Below the pieces are notes generated by a model. It was not told the origin of the DNA, did no database searches, and was given only the letters and a program-made list of their open reading frames with translations. Shown here one piece after another: positions 21,934-34,699 of a stretch of 64,000 nucleotides of DNA. The number at the start of each line of letters is the position of its first letter. Within the stretch, counting starts at the first letter, position 1. The stretch is from assembly GCA_022496205.1 (NCBI GenBank), contig WTXD01000067.1, positions 1-64,000 on the forward strand. Direction: 5' to 3'. This DNA is from Gloeopeniophorella convolvens. Its lineage: Eukaryota; Basidiomycota; Agaricomycetes; Russulales. The position numbers were made by a program, and so were the translations under genes.

Positions 21934-24867
21934 TGGAGGCCGTTCAGCCAGAGATGGTGGGTGATGGCGCTGTATTTCTCGAGTATGTTGTGCACGGAAA
22001 CGGGTAGTCCAGGTGCTTGTGAGATCCCCAACAGGCTGAGCATCATATCTGCAAGCGTGCAGCCACATTCAAGTCAGCGGTGGCTAAGTAAATGGGTGTG
22101 CTCATCCTCACCGCCTTCGTTGACCCATTGCCATCGCGGCGGCGCCCTGGAGCATTGCACGGCGGGGTGCCGTCGCCGCGCGGCACGCTGGCGCTGGGAA
22201 CGTGGTTCCCTGGCAGTTGCGGCGGCCTCGGGCGCTCACTGTGGCCGGGGTTCCTTATCGCTCGGCGGTGGTATCCTTGTCGGGCTGCGTGGCACCGCGC
22301 GTTTCGAACCGTGGGCCGTGCGGATGCTCGCGCAAGGTCAATGGGCGGGTGGGTTCCATGCCACGTGGCACGTGCGAGGAGGAAATCATGTGGCAAGAGT
22401 CCCCCTCAGCTAGTGAGTCTGTCATGAGCATCGAATTGAGTGCTGACGTGCCGACAATAGGCTCCATCCGGCGATCCGTGGAAGCAATATTGTCCTGTGA
22501 TGACTTTGTCGCTGACGCCTAAACTCACTATAGCAGATGAGATGGCCCAAGCTGTGGTAAGGCGAGCACGCTTCACCGTCTCACGCATGCCAGCTCGCCG
22601 GACGCGGTCGGATTAGGGATGGAGAGGGCGGGGATAGCGGTGGCCAGGAGGTGGGAAGGTGGAGGATGAGATCCGGGCGGGCCGCGCAGGGGCATGAGCT
22701 GGTGGGAGCGTGGTCAGCACGGAGTCGAGCTGAGGCACGGCGATACGCACCTGTTTCAGCCAAAGACGATCGTTCCGGCCTACGCCGTGATGACAGAAAG
22801 GGGGAGGAGCTGGGGCAGCACGAGGGAGTGAAAGTACGGGTCACTGGAACCCCTGTGCCAAGCTGCAGCACGCTGGGCCTGGCGGGGCCCCGCAGCGCGC
22901 ATGCTTTGCACAGGCAGAGTGGGAATGCGCAATATGTTACGTGGCACGCGTGGCGAGCCACACTTCACTGCCTCACGGGCTCTTGGGGTAAGGGTGAGGA
23001 GAGGGTGGGGAGCAGGGCTGAGAGGGACGTGCGTGGGTGGGATGAACAGAACCGAGAGCTGCCCTGGGCGACGGATGCGAGGCGGGCGACAGTGGGAGCG
23101 GTGCAGTGCGGCGACCGTTTTTACCGTCTTCGCCGCGCCACGCTGCCGCGGCGTTACACGACGGTCACCGGGCGGTTTAAGCATGGGGACGAGCTTCCGC
23201 GCCTGGGCTCTCTGTGCGTCCTGCCACTTGGTGGTGGCACGGCGGTGTCGGCATCGGCACTTGTACCTGTGACCCCGCCGCACGCACCACTTGTGTCGGC
23301 GCAGCCCGCGGTGTCGCCGTCCGCAGTAGGCGCCGAGCACCACTCCTGTATCGTCGCCTTTCGTTGGGGCAGCAACCCCCTCGCCTCAAAACCCAACATT
23401 CACTGTTGGCGTTCCACCTCTGCGTCATCGCTCTTTGCCGCCGTGCGGTTCACGCCTGTTTTGTAGCACGAGGCGCTGCGCCGCTCAGGTTGCCTTGTGC
23501 GTGATTGCGCATCGATCAGGGCGATGTGCGGCGGGGCGTGGGTGCGGCAGGGCATTGGCAGGGCAGTGCACGGGCGGGACGATGCAGGTGCAGTGCAGCG
23601 GGGGCAGGGCACGGGGCGGGCATGCATGCCATCGGTGGAGTGTGGGGGCAGCGGGGCATGATATGGACGGGGGTGTGAGGTCAGTGGGATGGGGCACACG
23701 TGGGGCGAGGGTCGCAGGACAGTGGTGGCGACAGAAGCCGGAGAGCGACGCCGGTGCGAATACGGCATCCGCAGGGGCGGTGCGAAAGCAGGTTGAGTGC
23801 GCTTGGGCGCGGATGAGCAAGTCGCCAGCGAAGGGGTAGGGTGTGGTGCCGACGCAGTTGATCCGAAAACCCTCCCCCTTGGCGTGCAGGGAGTGACCTC
23901 AGCGACGCAGGTTGCGAGATAGTCATTATGAAACTCCTGACGGCAGAGACTGGTGAAGGCAGTTGCGATGGTGGTGGAATGATGATGGAAGCAACAGCAC
24001 GTCGCCGTAGATACGGAAGTGAGCAGGGGCCTGAACGGGAACGGTTACGGCGTGGGCGCGCGCCGCGGATGGGGACATCGAGCAGTTCGCTTCTAGACGC
24101 GGCGAAAAGTGACGACAGGAGTGCGCAAATGATGACGACAGAAGTAGTGCTGAGCGAGAATAGATGTTGCAACGTTAAGGGGCCGAGGAGCGACGGCGGC
24201 GTGCAAGATCGAGAGCAGCGCCAAAGCAGCGCAGGCCCACGGTGCGGGTGATGCTGAGGTAAACACGAAACCGAGAACAGACATTCGCGCGACGTGGCAG
24301 CCGATTGGTGTAATGCGTCAACTTAGGTCAGTGCGTGCGTTAATTTGAGTCACCTTCCCGATCGGGGGCTTGCGCACGCGTTTTCGGTAGCTCAGTCTCA
24401 CGCTCTCCCCAACCCGCGAAACTTTGCACGACTCTGGAGTCCGACTCGAATCTGCATGTAGAACCGGAGATAGACATAGTTATAACAGATAAAGAGGTGT
24501 TCTAAGATGTCTAGAATGCAGTTGGATCACAGACTCCTACATTACTGTGAAAATGCAAGCCTCGTCAATCTTATCAGTTGCAGAAGGGGTGTCCTGCAGT
24601 TTTCAAACACCTTCTAAAGCAAGTGTTTTGAGCACAGCAACCTTGTCCTCATACACTTCATGTCCCTCGCCTTCCGTGCTTGGATTGACTTCCAACTCAG
24701 CCATAGCTTATTGAGTCTAGATACCATATATGCCCCAGCGACCCCGGCCGCTGACCCAACACAAGGCTGTGAGACTGAGCTACCGGAAATGGATGCCGGA
24801 GGTTCCCGATTGGGAGGGTGACTCGGATTAACGCACTGACCCAAGTTGACGCATTTGACTGATACAA
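21934..24867. other. GC-rich spacer with long chance reading frames
   Basis: About 2.9 kb, very GC-rich from 22100 to 24100. Frames up to 271 codons are open on both strands and in several phases at once, as expected from base composition. No conserved motif or credible splice pattern was found. 24360-24420 (TTTTCGGTAGCTCAGTC) resembles 59885-59910. Confidence 0.4.
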
Positions 24868-25520
24868 GCACCACTCGGGGGCGCCGCTTTCAGCGGCAGA
24901 AACCTTGCTTGCAGTCATGGGTCACCTACAAAATATTATGTAAGTAGCCTGAGCCTGTAGTCAACGCTTATCTTATCGCGGACTTCCGCGATCGGCATAA
25001 GGTCGGCAACGGAGATTAGTAGTCAACATATAGTGCCCGTTGCTTGTTGTCATCGCTCCTCGTCTTCCCCGCCACGCGACAACACCCCCACCTCATGCAC
25101 CCTCCTGCTCTACAACGACGCCGACAGCGACGTGAAGACAAGTGGCTGAGCGGCAATGATGTGCCCACACGCCGGGCGCACGAATCGTGCGCTCGCTATG
25201 CCGCGTCATCGCCGTCTAGCCACGACGTAGCGCCACCGCACGCTCTACCTCGCCACTCAGGCATCACGACGACGCCGACCTGGGCGCGAAGACAAACGAT
25301 CGACCGACGACTGGCGACGACGTGCGCGGTGCGCAGGCCCACGCGTGTGCACAATTCGCGGTGGCCACGGTCGCATCATCTTGATGTGGTCGCAGATGCC
25401 GTGAATTGCGCACACGCGCTACCGCGTCGTCGTTGTCGTTGTCGTCGCAGTGCCCCTACGACGGCGTGGCACTGCAGCCGCCGGGGTAACACAGCGCGTG
25501 CACGACTCGCGGCAGCAGCG
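24868..25520 (+). repeat. Dispersed repeat about 650 bp, copy 1 (partner 42790-43400)
   Basis: Both copies begin CTCGGGG.GCGCCGCTTTCAGCGG, then CCTTGCTTGCAGTC. They share further blocks such as GACGTGAA.ACAAGTGGC, TAGCCACGACGTAG, CAATTCGCGGTG and GACGGCGTGGCACTGC. Same orientation in both places. The type is unknown and no open frame is conserved between the copies. Confidence 0.65.
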
Positions 25521-26570
25521 TCGCCTCCTCAGGCCTCCCGCCGCGCCTTCTCCTCCCGCACCTCCTCCTGCGTGTTCTGTGTTGGCTGCAAGTGACGACG
25601 TCGCACGACGAATGCACGAGTTGCGGCGGTGGCAGAAAGTGGCGACGTCGCACGGTGTGTGCGCAGCACGCGGGGCAGCGCGGGGCGCCGGGCAGGGAGG
25701 CACGGGTTCGCTGATGTGGTCGCAACCACCGCGAATTCTGCGTCCGCGCCTGCACGCACCGCCATCGCTGTGCCTCGACGGTGGTGCCGCACTGCAGCTG
25801 CTTCTCCTCCGCCGCAACCGCGCCGCCGCTCAACAGCGCGTGCGGGAACTGCACGTTCAGGTGGTCCGGCAGCGTGTCGTGGACGCGCGTGGCGCACCTC
25901 CCGCCCGCCCCGCGCTCGTGCTCCGCCGCGAGCACAATCGTCGCGTCCCTCCAGGTGTAGTACCTGCGCCTCCCTTCTCCGCACGATCCGCCGGATCACG
26001 CCCCTGCATGCAGGATGCGACCGCATCCTGCTCATCAGGGACGCGCAGGTCCCTGCGCCGCCGCTGGAGGGGCAGACACATTCCAGCCTGCTCCGCAGGA
26101 TATTCATGCGCCGCTGCCCGTAGATGGTGGTCTTTCTCGGGGACATGGTCACGTACAGGCGCGCGATCGAGTCGGACGAAGACTGAGTGCGCAACCTGTG
26201 TTCACTGATTACGCGCCGTCTGCGCTGAGCATGTCCTGTCCGCAGGTTCGTGTGCTAGTATGTGCATATTCCCGCTTGACATGGGGTCGAGGGGCTGTAC
26301 ATTCCGAGTAACGTGGGCGTCGGGCAGTGAGCCTCTCTCCTACATGGTCAAGTGCGTTGTCCTAACGTGATCATGGACTTGTATTGAATGCATCTGGCGC
26401 GCCTGCGTGCACCACCAGCGCGCTCCCCCGGTCCCCAGCGCCACCTACGGGCATTTCTCGCCACCGCGAGACGCGCGGCACGGTCCTGCGCACTCCAGCA
26501 CTTTTCGAATTCACCTTCGTGCACCTCGGCGTAGAACCCCACGCAGCACCGTAGATCTACTTCTCCAACT
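25521..26570. other. GC-rich unassigned stretch
   Basis: On the minus strand 25700-25930 there is a coding-looking run (VHDTLPDHLNVQFPHALL) and at 26100-26190 another (LYVTMSPRKTTIYGQRR), in different frames. They may be exons of a decayed gene. I recognise neither. Confidence 0.25.
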
Positions 26571-26821
26571 AATTGATAGTCCCGCGAGACGGAGGGAAGG
26601 CTAAGAAACAGGGAGTTTATTGATGGGGCGAGATACTGAAGGAGAGACCGTGCTAAGTACCGTATGGGGTTCTGTACGCCGAGACGCATGTTAATGGATA
26701 ATAATAATAATAATAATAATTGATAGTCCCTACCTTCAGTAGCCTTCCCCCAGTCTCCCCCGGTGGTGTCCGTTGTGGACCGCGTGAGCCCAGCTGGCGT
26801 TGAGCATCGCTGTGGCCACAT
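26348..26821 (-). CDS. Unrecognised open frame carrying a retroposon insertion
   Basis: Frame from ATG at 26821 to a stop at 26348. Removing the retroposon at 26584-26717 and one copy of its target duplication joins GKATEGRDYQ directly to LVGEVDLRCCVGFYAEV, so the host frame was open before insertion. The insertion plus duplication adds 147 bases and keeps the frame open, adding about 49 residues that include a Leu run from the repeat tail. Downstream residues (HEGEFEKCWSAQDRAARLA, then Arg-rich) resemble nothing I know. It may be an exon of a larger gene or a GC-driven chance frame. Confidence 0.3.
   Translation of the reverse strand: MWPQRCSTPAGLTRSTTDTTGGDWGKATEGRDYQLLLLLLLSINMRLGVQNPIRYLARSLLQYLAPSINSLFLSLPSVSRDYQLVGEVDLRCCVGFYAEVHEGEFEKCWSAQDRAARLAVARNARRWRWGPGERAGGARRRARCIQYKSMITLGQRT
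26584..26717 (+). mobile_element. SINE-like retroposon with 14-bp target duplication, copy 2
   Basis: 134 bp ending CGTATGGGGTTCTGTACG, CATGTTAATGGATA and a (TAA)n tail. It is flanked by direct repeats TAATTGATAGTCCC at 26570-26583 and 26717-26730; the first base is shared with the tail. Tail plus duplication is the signature of target-primed reverse transcription. No internal gene and no clear polymerase III boxes were seen. Confidence 0.75.
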
Positions 26822-28500
26822 CGTCGAAGTCTTGAAGAACGGGAAGTTCCCATCGGGTGACGCTGTTGGTGTGTTCGGTGAGGGTGTGCGAGTGTCGAGC
26901 GCCTCGGCGATACGAGCCCTGTTGCTTGGTTACCCTACTCCTCCGTATTTGTTGACAGTGTCATCTTTGTGGTCAAGTCATTTTCTCGTGTATTATCGCG
27001 ATCCAGCAACCTCACGTTCAACGCCTTCCTCAACACCTGCCATCCTTCTGCTTTGCTCTCCTTTCATTGTCTCCTGGGTCCGCACTATGCTCCATCCTGT
27101 CTTAACGGAGTATGCACTCGTATTCGAAACACTGCGTGGCCTTCACGTAGTTTGCTAGCAGTTTCAGCATCTTCAGATTGTTGGGAATGCTCTTTCACAT
27201 CAGGCCACCAGTTTTGAGATGAATTTGTAGCTGCCAACGCCCGTGTGCGTACCCTTGAACATCGCAATGGGCCAAACTCCGTACCTGTAGCAGCTCAGTA
27301 GCAAATGTTATGTTCAATCAGATGCAAACTTGGTGGCAGGGCAGGTGGACTACCCATATCCCGTTGGTCCACAGGAGGGACTCGGACATGCTGCAGCAGG
27401 CTGTCGCCCACAGAAGCCACAGATAGAGTACTGCTGGCAGAAATGCCAGCAGGTACAGCAGCTGTGCCTTCTGCGGGAGCTGTGGAGCCATCAGTCAGGC
27501 ACGACAGTGGCGGGCGGCACACCCTGCAGCGTGCTGCCGGCGGCGACGATGGCGGCCCGCGGCGTGCCCCGCAGGATGTCGCTGCCGGGCCCCGTAATCG
27601 CGGTGCTGGGCACCGTGTGCCGCACACGGGGTGCCGCCGACAGCCCGCAAGTTGCACGGCGCGCAGACGACGATTTACGGCGCGCCCTGCAGCCCGCGGC
27701 CGCCGACGACATGCCCCACGAAGCGCTGCCAACAAGAGCACACTGCTACGCACGTTGGTGGTATCTTGTGGGGTGTGGCGTGGCTGGCAGCGCGTCGGCG
27801 GCACGTCTTGCGAGGGCTGCCAATGTCTTGCAGGGCGCGCGACACGCTGGCGACGACAGCATGTCCCGCGCCGCGAGCCGCGCGTCGCAAGACCGCGACA
27901 GCAGACCTTACAACGCGCCTCCGACAGTGGGCGCAGGGCGTAGCGCGCGGGGTATGGGGGCTGGCGTGGACGGCACGCGCAGTGACACACATAAGAGCAC
28001 TAGAAAAAGGTTGTCAGTGAAGTATAATACAGAGTACTTGCCTAAAAACCCTCCCTCCACACCATCTTTATAGGAATCGTTGACATGTTGAAACCCAGGA
28101 CCACAGATGATATAGAAACCAGCAGCATATATGCTATGATCTTGTGCGCGATTGGCAAGTTCGAGGCGTGTATGGTGGAAAACATGTGATAGGGTCATTA
28201 TTTGTCCTTATTGACAATGTACTCGAGTACAACGGGCACTATTAATTACGGATTGTGAGAGATCTTGCAAGCAAGGTGAAAACAATCACATTAGGACCTA
28301 TCACACTGCTGACTCAATCACAAAGGAGGCAAAAGGAACACACCACCTTGCAAGAAGCAGGGGATCATTATAGCCTCAGACAGGCCCTTGTAAAGGTTGC
28401 AATGTGCTCCATGTAGATTGCCAATCAATGCACAGATCTCCCTTTGCAATTGGACCAGCATATTATAATTCCGGAGCCGATCTGTTAAGTACATATCCGG
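26822..28500. other. Spacer with GC-rich core, no recognised gene
   Basis: 27480-27990 is GC-rich and open in several frames on both strands, so reading frames there are not evidence of genes. The AT-richer flanks show no splice pattern or known motif. Confidence 0.35.
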
Positions 28501-28985
28501 ACTTCTAATCTACAACAATCCTAGATAAGCGCATATCAGATCTTGCGACCCCGGCCGGACCGGCAAGGGGCCGCAAGGTTTTGCCGGTTTTGCTAACTCG
28601 AGAAGGGCCGCCTGCGGCAGCATGTGCCTTTGCTTGCCTCGGCGTTGTGAGATTTTATTCGTCAAGAATGCTTTCATGTGCATAATACTCAGCACAAGGC
28701 TTTCAGCTATCGTACATACAGCACAACTGCGATCTGATGACCTGAGTGCGTTTTGACCTGCCTTAATGATAGAGATGTACCAGTACTCGTACAGTACATT
28801 GGTATTGAATATCAACTTCGCATGCGATTTCCTCTTTCTGTCGCTCTCATCGCCACTCCAGTGTGACCATGCACCTCCATGACCTCCCTCATTCTCGGAG
28901 AATGAACTCAGCATCTGGAGAAGAGCATGGTGGTGACTCAAGGCGGCATGCAGCACTGCCCGGGATGTGAAGGAGGCATGCACGA
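28501..28985. other. Spacer, no recognised gene
   Basis: A minus-strand frame from 29085 to 28510 lacks any motif. GACCCCGGCCGGACCGGCAAGGGGCCG near 28545-28570 is a local GC-rich inverted repeat. Confidence 0.3.
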
Positions 28986-29820
28986 AATCACAGCAATGGA
29001 GGTGGCGTGAGGACAGGGCTGCCGCCCTCGTCTGTGGGAGTGCCACCGTGCTCTGACAAGCGCGGGCGCGCGGTGAGGTGCACATTGGTGGCTTCGTTTG
29101 CTATGGAAGTGTCATGCGCAAGACAGCGGAGTGGCGAAAGCATCAGATGTGACATGGGGACGGGCTCGCCGCCCTCGGTCTGGTCCTTAAAGCTACGCCT
29201 GCTATAGCGTAGCTGCGTCATAGTGGGGTGCACGTTGATGTGCCTCGTCACTAGTCACTTCTTCATCGCGATGTTCGGAGGTTCGTGGTGACGGCGGCGT
29301 GGCGGCTGTCGACGTTCATAGTGACGGAATCGCGCGGTGCAAGTTCCGTTGGCCGGGTCCACGCGCACTAAGGTGACGTTGCAGGCCGTAATTGGGCGCG
29401 TTGCGACGTCTGCAAAGTGCGGTGTACTGTATGTGGGAGAAGGTGATTGGTGTGTTTCGCCGCCCTCGGTGTGGCCCTTGGAGCTACGCTTGCCAGAGTA
29501 TTGGCTAGCTGCGTCATAGCGAGGTGCGTGTTGACATGGCCTGTCACTTCTCCATTTATGCGTGAGGTTCATGGTGGCGACGGCGTGGCGGCTGTCGATG
29601 TTTGTGGTGACAGACTCACACAGAGTGGATGCCTAGCAATTAAGGACGGGAGCTGTCACCGGACCGGCGAGGGCCTGGAAAGACGGCGGTGCCTCAGCAG
29701 CGAGAGCATCGTGGCAGGAGTGATGACGTGACGTGATGTCGTGGTTTGTGAAACAGCGCGTAGTAACGTCCGCAATGTGCGCTGTACTGTATGCGGGAGG
29801 GGGGAGTCTGCACCAACGCG
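28986..29820 (+). repeat. Degenerate copies of the hairpin minisatellite unit
   Basis: Blocks such as GGGCTGCCGCCCTCG, CCGTGCTCTGACAAGCGCG and GCCGCCCTCGGTCTGG recur here (near 29015, 29050, 29170 and 29460). They match the tandem units at 54890-56130 and single copies at 35430-35580 and 47900. Confidence 0.5.
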
Positions 29821-30655
29821 CTGAGAATTCAGACTCCGATGCACAAGAGATGCAATTCAGGACGCAGAACGAAGCCTCATTGAATGAGACCAAGAACTGC
29901 TTTGGACCCGGGTGCCGTTCCAGTGAGTCACAGGCTGAAAAGCTGTGCAGTTGCATACGGGACGCCAAGTGGGAAGAGCGAGCACGGGAAGAGCGAGTCC
30001 AACAGCACGCAGGTCAAGGCACCCAAGACCATAAGTTGGCTCACCTGAAAAGTCAAAACTCTGGCTATGCACCACGTCCTGCGTTCGGTGGGCCATATGC
30101 AGTGGATGTGCTGACTAGTGTTCGTTGGTTTGCTTGTCGTTGTTCGACGCACCCGGTTGAGCTTGGGGAGTAGTCCGGGGCAGCGGGAGCTGGCCGGAGC
30201 GGTCCGGCGTGGGAACGAGGGAAAGCATCTGATTGGAGGAGTCTAGGCGCCCGGAACAATTATGACCGTGAAAGCACCTTGCAAGCAAGGCAATGCGCCA
30301 ATGAGGGTGAAGAGAGTCGGATCCGCGGGAGTACGGGGACGCCAGATCGAATCGTTATCGGCGCAGGTGCGATGTGCAACTTGGCGGCGAGCGGTGGGAA
30401 CGCGAGATCAAACGTGTAGACAGCGGGTTTCCGAGAACAGAGGCAGGATGAACTAGTGCGTTTTTACTCGCCCTCTAGCCTTCGTTTCATGTTGCGAGCT
30501 CGGGCGTCTCGGGCACCTTTTGCACAAAACTACATGTACATCACACCAGAGCCGTACAGCTAATATAATGGCTTTAATGGGATCATCTCGATACCTTTGG
30601 GATCTCATACTCGGCGATCAATGTCAGTACTTTGGCGGATCATCCCAAAGCACGC
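29821..30655. other. Spacer, no recognised gene
   Basis: One plus-strand frame (29733-30173) is moderately long but has no motif. Nothing else supported. Confidence 0.3.
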
Positions 30656-31080
30656 TGCCTGGCCTCCATATGCGCGCGATTCAGTTGCAGACGAAATCAC
30701 CTCACGCGACTGCGAGATAAAATCTTACGGGAAGTCACCCACTCTCAAGGGTAGGCCCTGGGATCAACGACTCTCATCCCGCGCAACCTTGTCAGATCAC
30801 CTCATCCTGCGCAACCTTGTCAGATCATTCCATCCCAGTGACAGGCTGGGATCTGCAGTGCAGACGGAACCACCTTGCGCCCGCGCAGCTCCGCGAGATG
30901 ATCTCAAGGGTAGGCTTCAGGGTCATCGATCACCCTGCACAACCTTGTCAGATCAGACCACCCCATCCCACCGTCTCAAATGGCGGGCTGGGATTTGCAG
31001 ACGGGATCATCCCGCACGGCTCCGCGAGGCGACCTCGAGACTTCGGGTCCCGGGACCATCAACCACGCTGCAAATCGTGA
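30656..31080 (+). repeat. CAACCTTGTCAGATCA repeat array 1
   Basis: About three irregular units containing AACCTTGTCAGATCA, CAGGCTGGGATYTGCAG and GATGATCTCAAGGGTAG. The first 150 bp (30656-30806) reappear almost unchanged in reverse at 57475-57625. Confidence 0.7.
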
Positions 31081-33690
31081 GAAACTTGGTCTGGCGGAAA
31101 TCTGGCCTGGCCGAAAGCAGCGATTTTTTCGTCCTCACCTTGTTCTAGCTTATACCGGAAGTGAGCTTGGAAGAAATTGTCAACCGCCTGCGATCACTCC
31201 CGAGCGACGAGCATGCCAGATTTCAGCATGGTTATTACACCGGAATCATAGCCAGATTCTGCTCATCAAAGATCTGGTCGTTTGAAGGGATTTCCAGTCT
31301 TTCGGCGATCTTTCGGACGGCTTTCGGGTGTCTGAAAGCTTCGTACACAGCACACTGGATTCTTGGTTCTACGGCACGCTAAAACACGACTATGTACCGT
31401 TTGCAGTGCCGCCCAGCTCCAATCGCTCCATCCCTGAGTTGTGCAGCAGCGTGGGATGGATGGAGGGAGGGAGGAAGGGGGTCGACGCCCCGAGATCCCC
31501 GTCTGCGTGCGGCGCAGCGCGGCACCCACACGGTTCGGACTCTCGGGCGGCAGCAGGTTGCTGCACGCGTCAAGTGGTACGGCGGCACGGTGCTGATCGA
31601 CGTGAGCAATGTAAAGCGCAGGTAGATATAGATGCTAGGACACAAACCCTGGTTGAAAGGTTCCCGCTGTTATTGATTGAAAATAAAACGGTGACGTGTC
31701 TGTGCATAGCGCATACATGGACCTGGTGATGAATGAGGCGACTGGATTCGTCATCTTGAAACCAGAGATCTATTGCAAGGTGTGAGCATAGATACAAATG
31801 TGATAGAGAGGTGACACCAAGTGCTTGTCATTGCGCCGGCTCTTTCGGGGGTCCCGATTGCACATTTATTAGGCTGCTGAGGGCAAAATCGCTGAGGAAC
31901 AAGTCGAACGTGACCGCCAGGGTTATAATGGTGCAAACCAGGGCAGACCTGGAGCTATTTTGACTGATCCACCTTGCGGAGGGGACGCAGGGGATGGATG
32001 CGGGCATTCGTATGGACTGGTTGCAAGCCCTGCAATGGGACAAAGCTCACGCGGAGACAATACCGCTGAAGATAGGGGCTGTAGGGAATACTCATCAGCC
32101 ATGACAGGTTCAAGGGCGAGAAACAAGAGTCCTAACCTGTAAGATTTGACTGACCTGCATTAAAATGGGTGAGAAATGCACTGCGTAAGGGACTGGGGGG
32201 AAAGGAGCCGCAGGTGGTAGGAGGGAGGACGCAAGAGTGGGAGGAGGGAGAACGCGAAGTCACAGTCGTGCCGTGCGCCATTATTTGTGCCCGGAGTTAG
32301 CCGCTGGCAAACACCGGACGACGGATTTGGGCATTCCACAGCCCGCCCTCGCCGCTGCGATCGCCGCGACACTTGGTGGGCTGCACATCGTGCTCGACAC
32401 TCTCTTCCGGCAGCCTGGCTGGGTTCCGATGCCCGACGCTGCGTTCCGTGTGCGGCCGGGTGCTGTGCTTGCCGGGTGTCCTCGCGGGTGGGCCACCCCA
32501 CTGGCAAGGACGGACAAATCTCAACGAGGAACACGCCGTGCAAATGCACTTCTCCGACCATACACCGGATTGTGGCACCATGAAAATATCCACGCTCGCG
32601 TTCACGCCAGCGCTCGTGCATGCGCACGCAGGCAAGGGTGGGATCGCCCGGGCGTGGAATAGCTTTGCATACTATCACAGCGGTCTCGGGTCTCGTTGGG
32701 TCTGCAGCGACGCCGATTCTCTGCTCGTGCAACATTGACTCTCGTCTCTTTTTCGTCTCGACTATCTATTTGCGCTCTGTCTCGGTTTGTGGCATCTATT
32801 CTACATCATGCTACTCTCTCGGGTGTCTCGCGCATGTAGTCCTTCTCTTCGCGACCCTGGCTGGTCACCTTCGCCCTGGACTTGTGCATCGCGTCGAACG
32901 CCGCGCCTGTAGTCGTAGCATATTTAGATTGCCTAATGCGAGCGTGTGAACCCATACTAGCTGCGATTGCAGCTGCTGTTCGTCGACCCGGCTCTATTGG
33001 GAACAGGTGGCGAGGGGTGAGCGAGTTGGTATTTTATGATAAGACACGGTCAGGATGGTCGGGTAGTGATCGTGGACAAACAGCGAGGATCATGCCCTGA
33101 TCAGACACGAACGGCGAGGATTGTGTCCTGATCATGGACGAACACCTGTAGGTGTGCTCAATCATAATGAATTGAATGAGGTCGACGCGACGCGACGCGA
33201 CTCGAGGCCGACCATCCTGCTATCAGCGGCTGATCAGCTCCCTCCCGCTCGGATCGCCGCTGATCAGGGCCGGTCAGTGCTGACCGGACCGCTCAGCTTG
33301 ATCATTGTTGGGAGGACTTGCTGATACCGTGTTCGTGTCTCCCCGTTGTTAGTTCTCACTGGGGCAGACTGGGGTTGAGCACAGCAACTTAAAGTGAGCG
33401 CGCTTACGGGCGCTTCCATCTTGGGCCGTGCACATAGCAAACACCTGTTCCGAACCGACATCAACAAGGGGGCACTTATGGCTTTGAATGCTTGCCGCTG
33501 TAAGAGTTTTTCGACACAGTCGATCCCCATCACATGCACGCATCTCAGCTTGAGGAAATACGGCGATAACCTCCTGTTGCCTTATAACCTGGGGCTCTCA
33601 GCCATGCTCGGGCTGAAGCGCTGAAATCTGGCCGAAGTATTGTATTTCGGACAGCTTTCGTCTGCTAAAATTTTCGCATGACTTGCAGTG
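31081..33690. other. Spacer, no confidently recognised gene
   Basis: A plus-strand frame at 32237-32662 has a plausible stretch (TTDLGIPQPALAAAIAATL) but no family match. 33180-33310 is rich in CTGATCAG palindromes. 33090-33140 holds a small direct repeat (CAGCGAGGATCATG and CGGCGAGGATTGTG). Confidence 0.3.
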
Positions 33691-33700
33691 CCGGCCTGCG

Positions 33701-34235
33701 CAACCTTGTCGAATCATCCCATCCCAAATGGCAGGCTGGGATCCCGTGCGGCTCTGCGAGATGATCTCAAGGGTAGACTCCGGGATTATCGATCACCCTG
33801 CGCAACCTTGTCAGATCATCCCATCCCAAGTGACAGGCTGGGATCTGCAGACGGAATCGAACCATCCCGTGCCCGCGCGGCTCCGCGGGATGATCTCAAG
33901 GGGTATGTTTCGGGGTCATCGATCACCCTGCACAATCTTGTCAGATCAGACCACCCCATCCCGTCCCAAGTTGCAGGCTGGGATCCTGCGGCTCCGCAAG
34001 ACGATCTCAAGGGTAGACTTCGGGCCATCGATCACCCTGCGCAACCTCGTCAGATCACCCCATCCCGGATGACGGGCTGGGATCTGCAGAAGGAACCATC
34101 CCGCGCCCGCCCATCCCGCGCCCGCGCGGATCCACGAGATGATCTCAAGGGTAGGCTTCAGGGTCATCGATCACCCTGCACAACCCTGTCAGATCAGACC
34201 ACCCCATCCCATCCCAAACGGCAGGCTGGGATTTC
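33701..34235 (+). repeat. CAACCTTGTCAGATCA repeat array 2, five units
   Basis: Unit starts at 33701, 33803, 33933, 34042 and 34181, giving spacings of 102, 130, 109 and 139 bp. Each unit has CAACCTTGTCAGATCA, CAGGCTGGGATC, CTGCAGA.GGAA, a GC-rich block and GATCTCAAGGGTAG before GATCGATCACCCTGC. The same unit occurs at 30790-31080 and reversed at 56940-57600. Confidence 0.8.
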
Positions 34236-34699
34236 ACCCACCGTTGTTCGCCGCGATTTCGTTCGTGCTCCTCCGTTCTCAAGACGAAGCCCATAGTGTG
34301 GGTTTAATTGGAGGCCTCGACTTGAAGACATCTTCCAGACTGCATTTTAAGACAGGCCAACCGTTGAAGCTGAAGCTTGAAGCGCTGAAGAACAACACCC
34401 ATGCCCTTACACGGTTTGCCGTTTCATCGCTGCGTATCTGGGTGCATCTAAATGCTCCGCCCGTTCCTCTGCGCTGGGGCCCACCGCCCTCGTACTCTGC
34501 CCGCGAGTACGCCCCGCACCGAGCTAAGCTCCACGAGTGCGGCGCCCGCTATGCGCACCCGCCGATACATACTGACCCATTCGACTAAGGTATGCCGCCC
34601 TGAAACGCCGCTGCAGCTGGTGCAGCAATTCAATGTCCACGCGCCGCTGGCACAGTGGTGATGGAGCGCCGCGGCCCCTTGAGGCCTACCTCAAGGGTA

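Noticed and set aside
22651..23466. Long plus-strand open frame of 271 codons
   Set aside because: The region is very GC-rich and equally open in several frames on both strands. No motif, codon bias or splice signals support coding.
27295..27990. Overlapping open frames on both strands over 700 bp
   Set aside because: Same composition effect. The predicted proteins are Arg/Ala/Cys-rich with no family resemblance.
30656..34235. CRISPR-like regular repeats
   Set aside because: Units are over 100 bp with irregular spacing and shared, not unique, spacers, in a fungal genome. They are satellite-like repeats.
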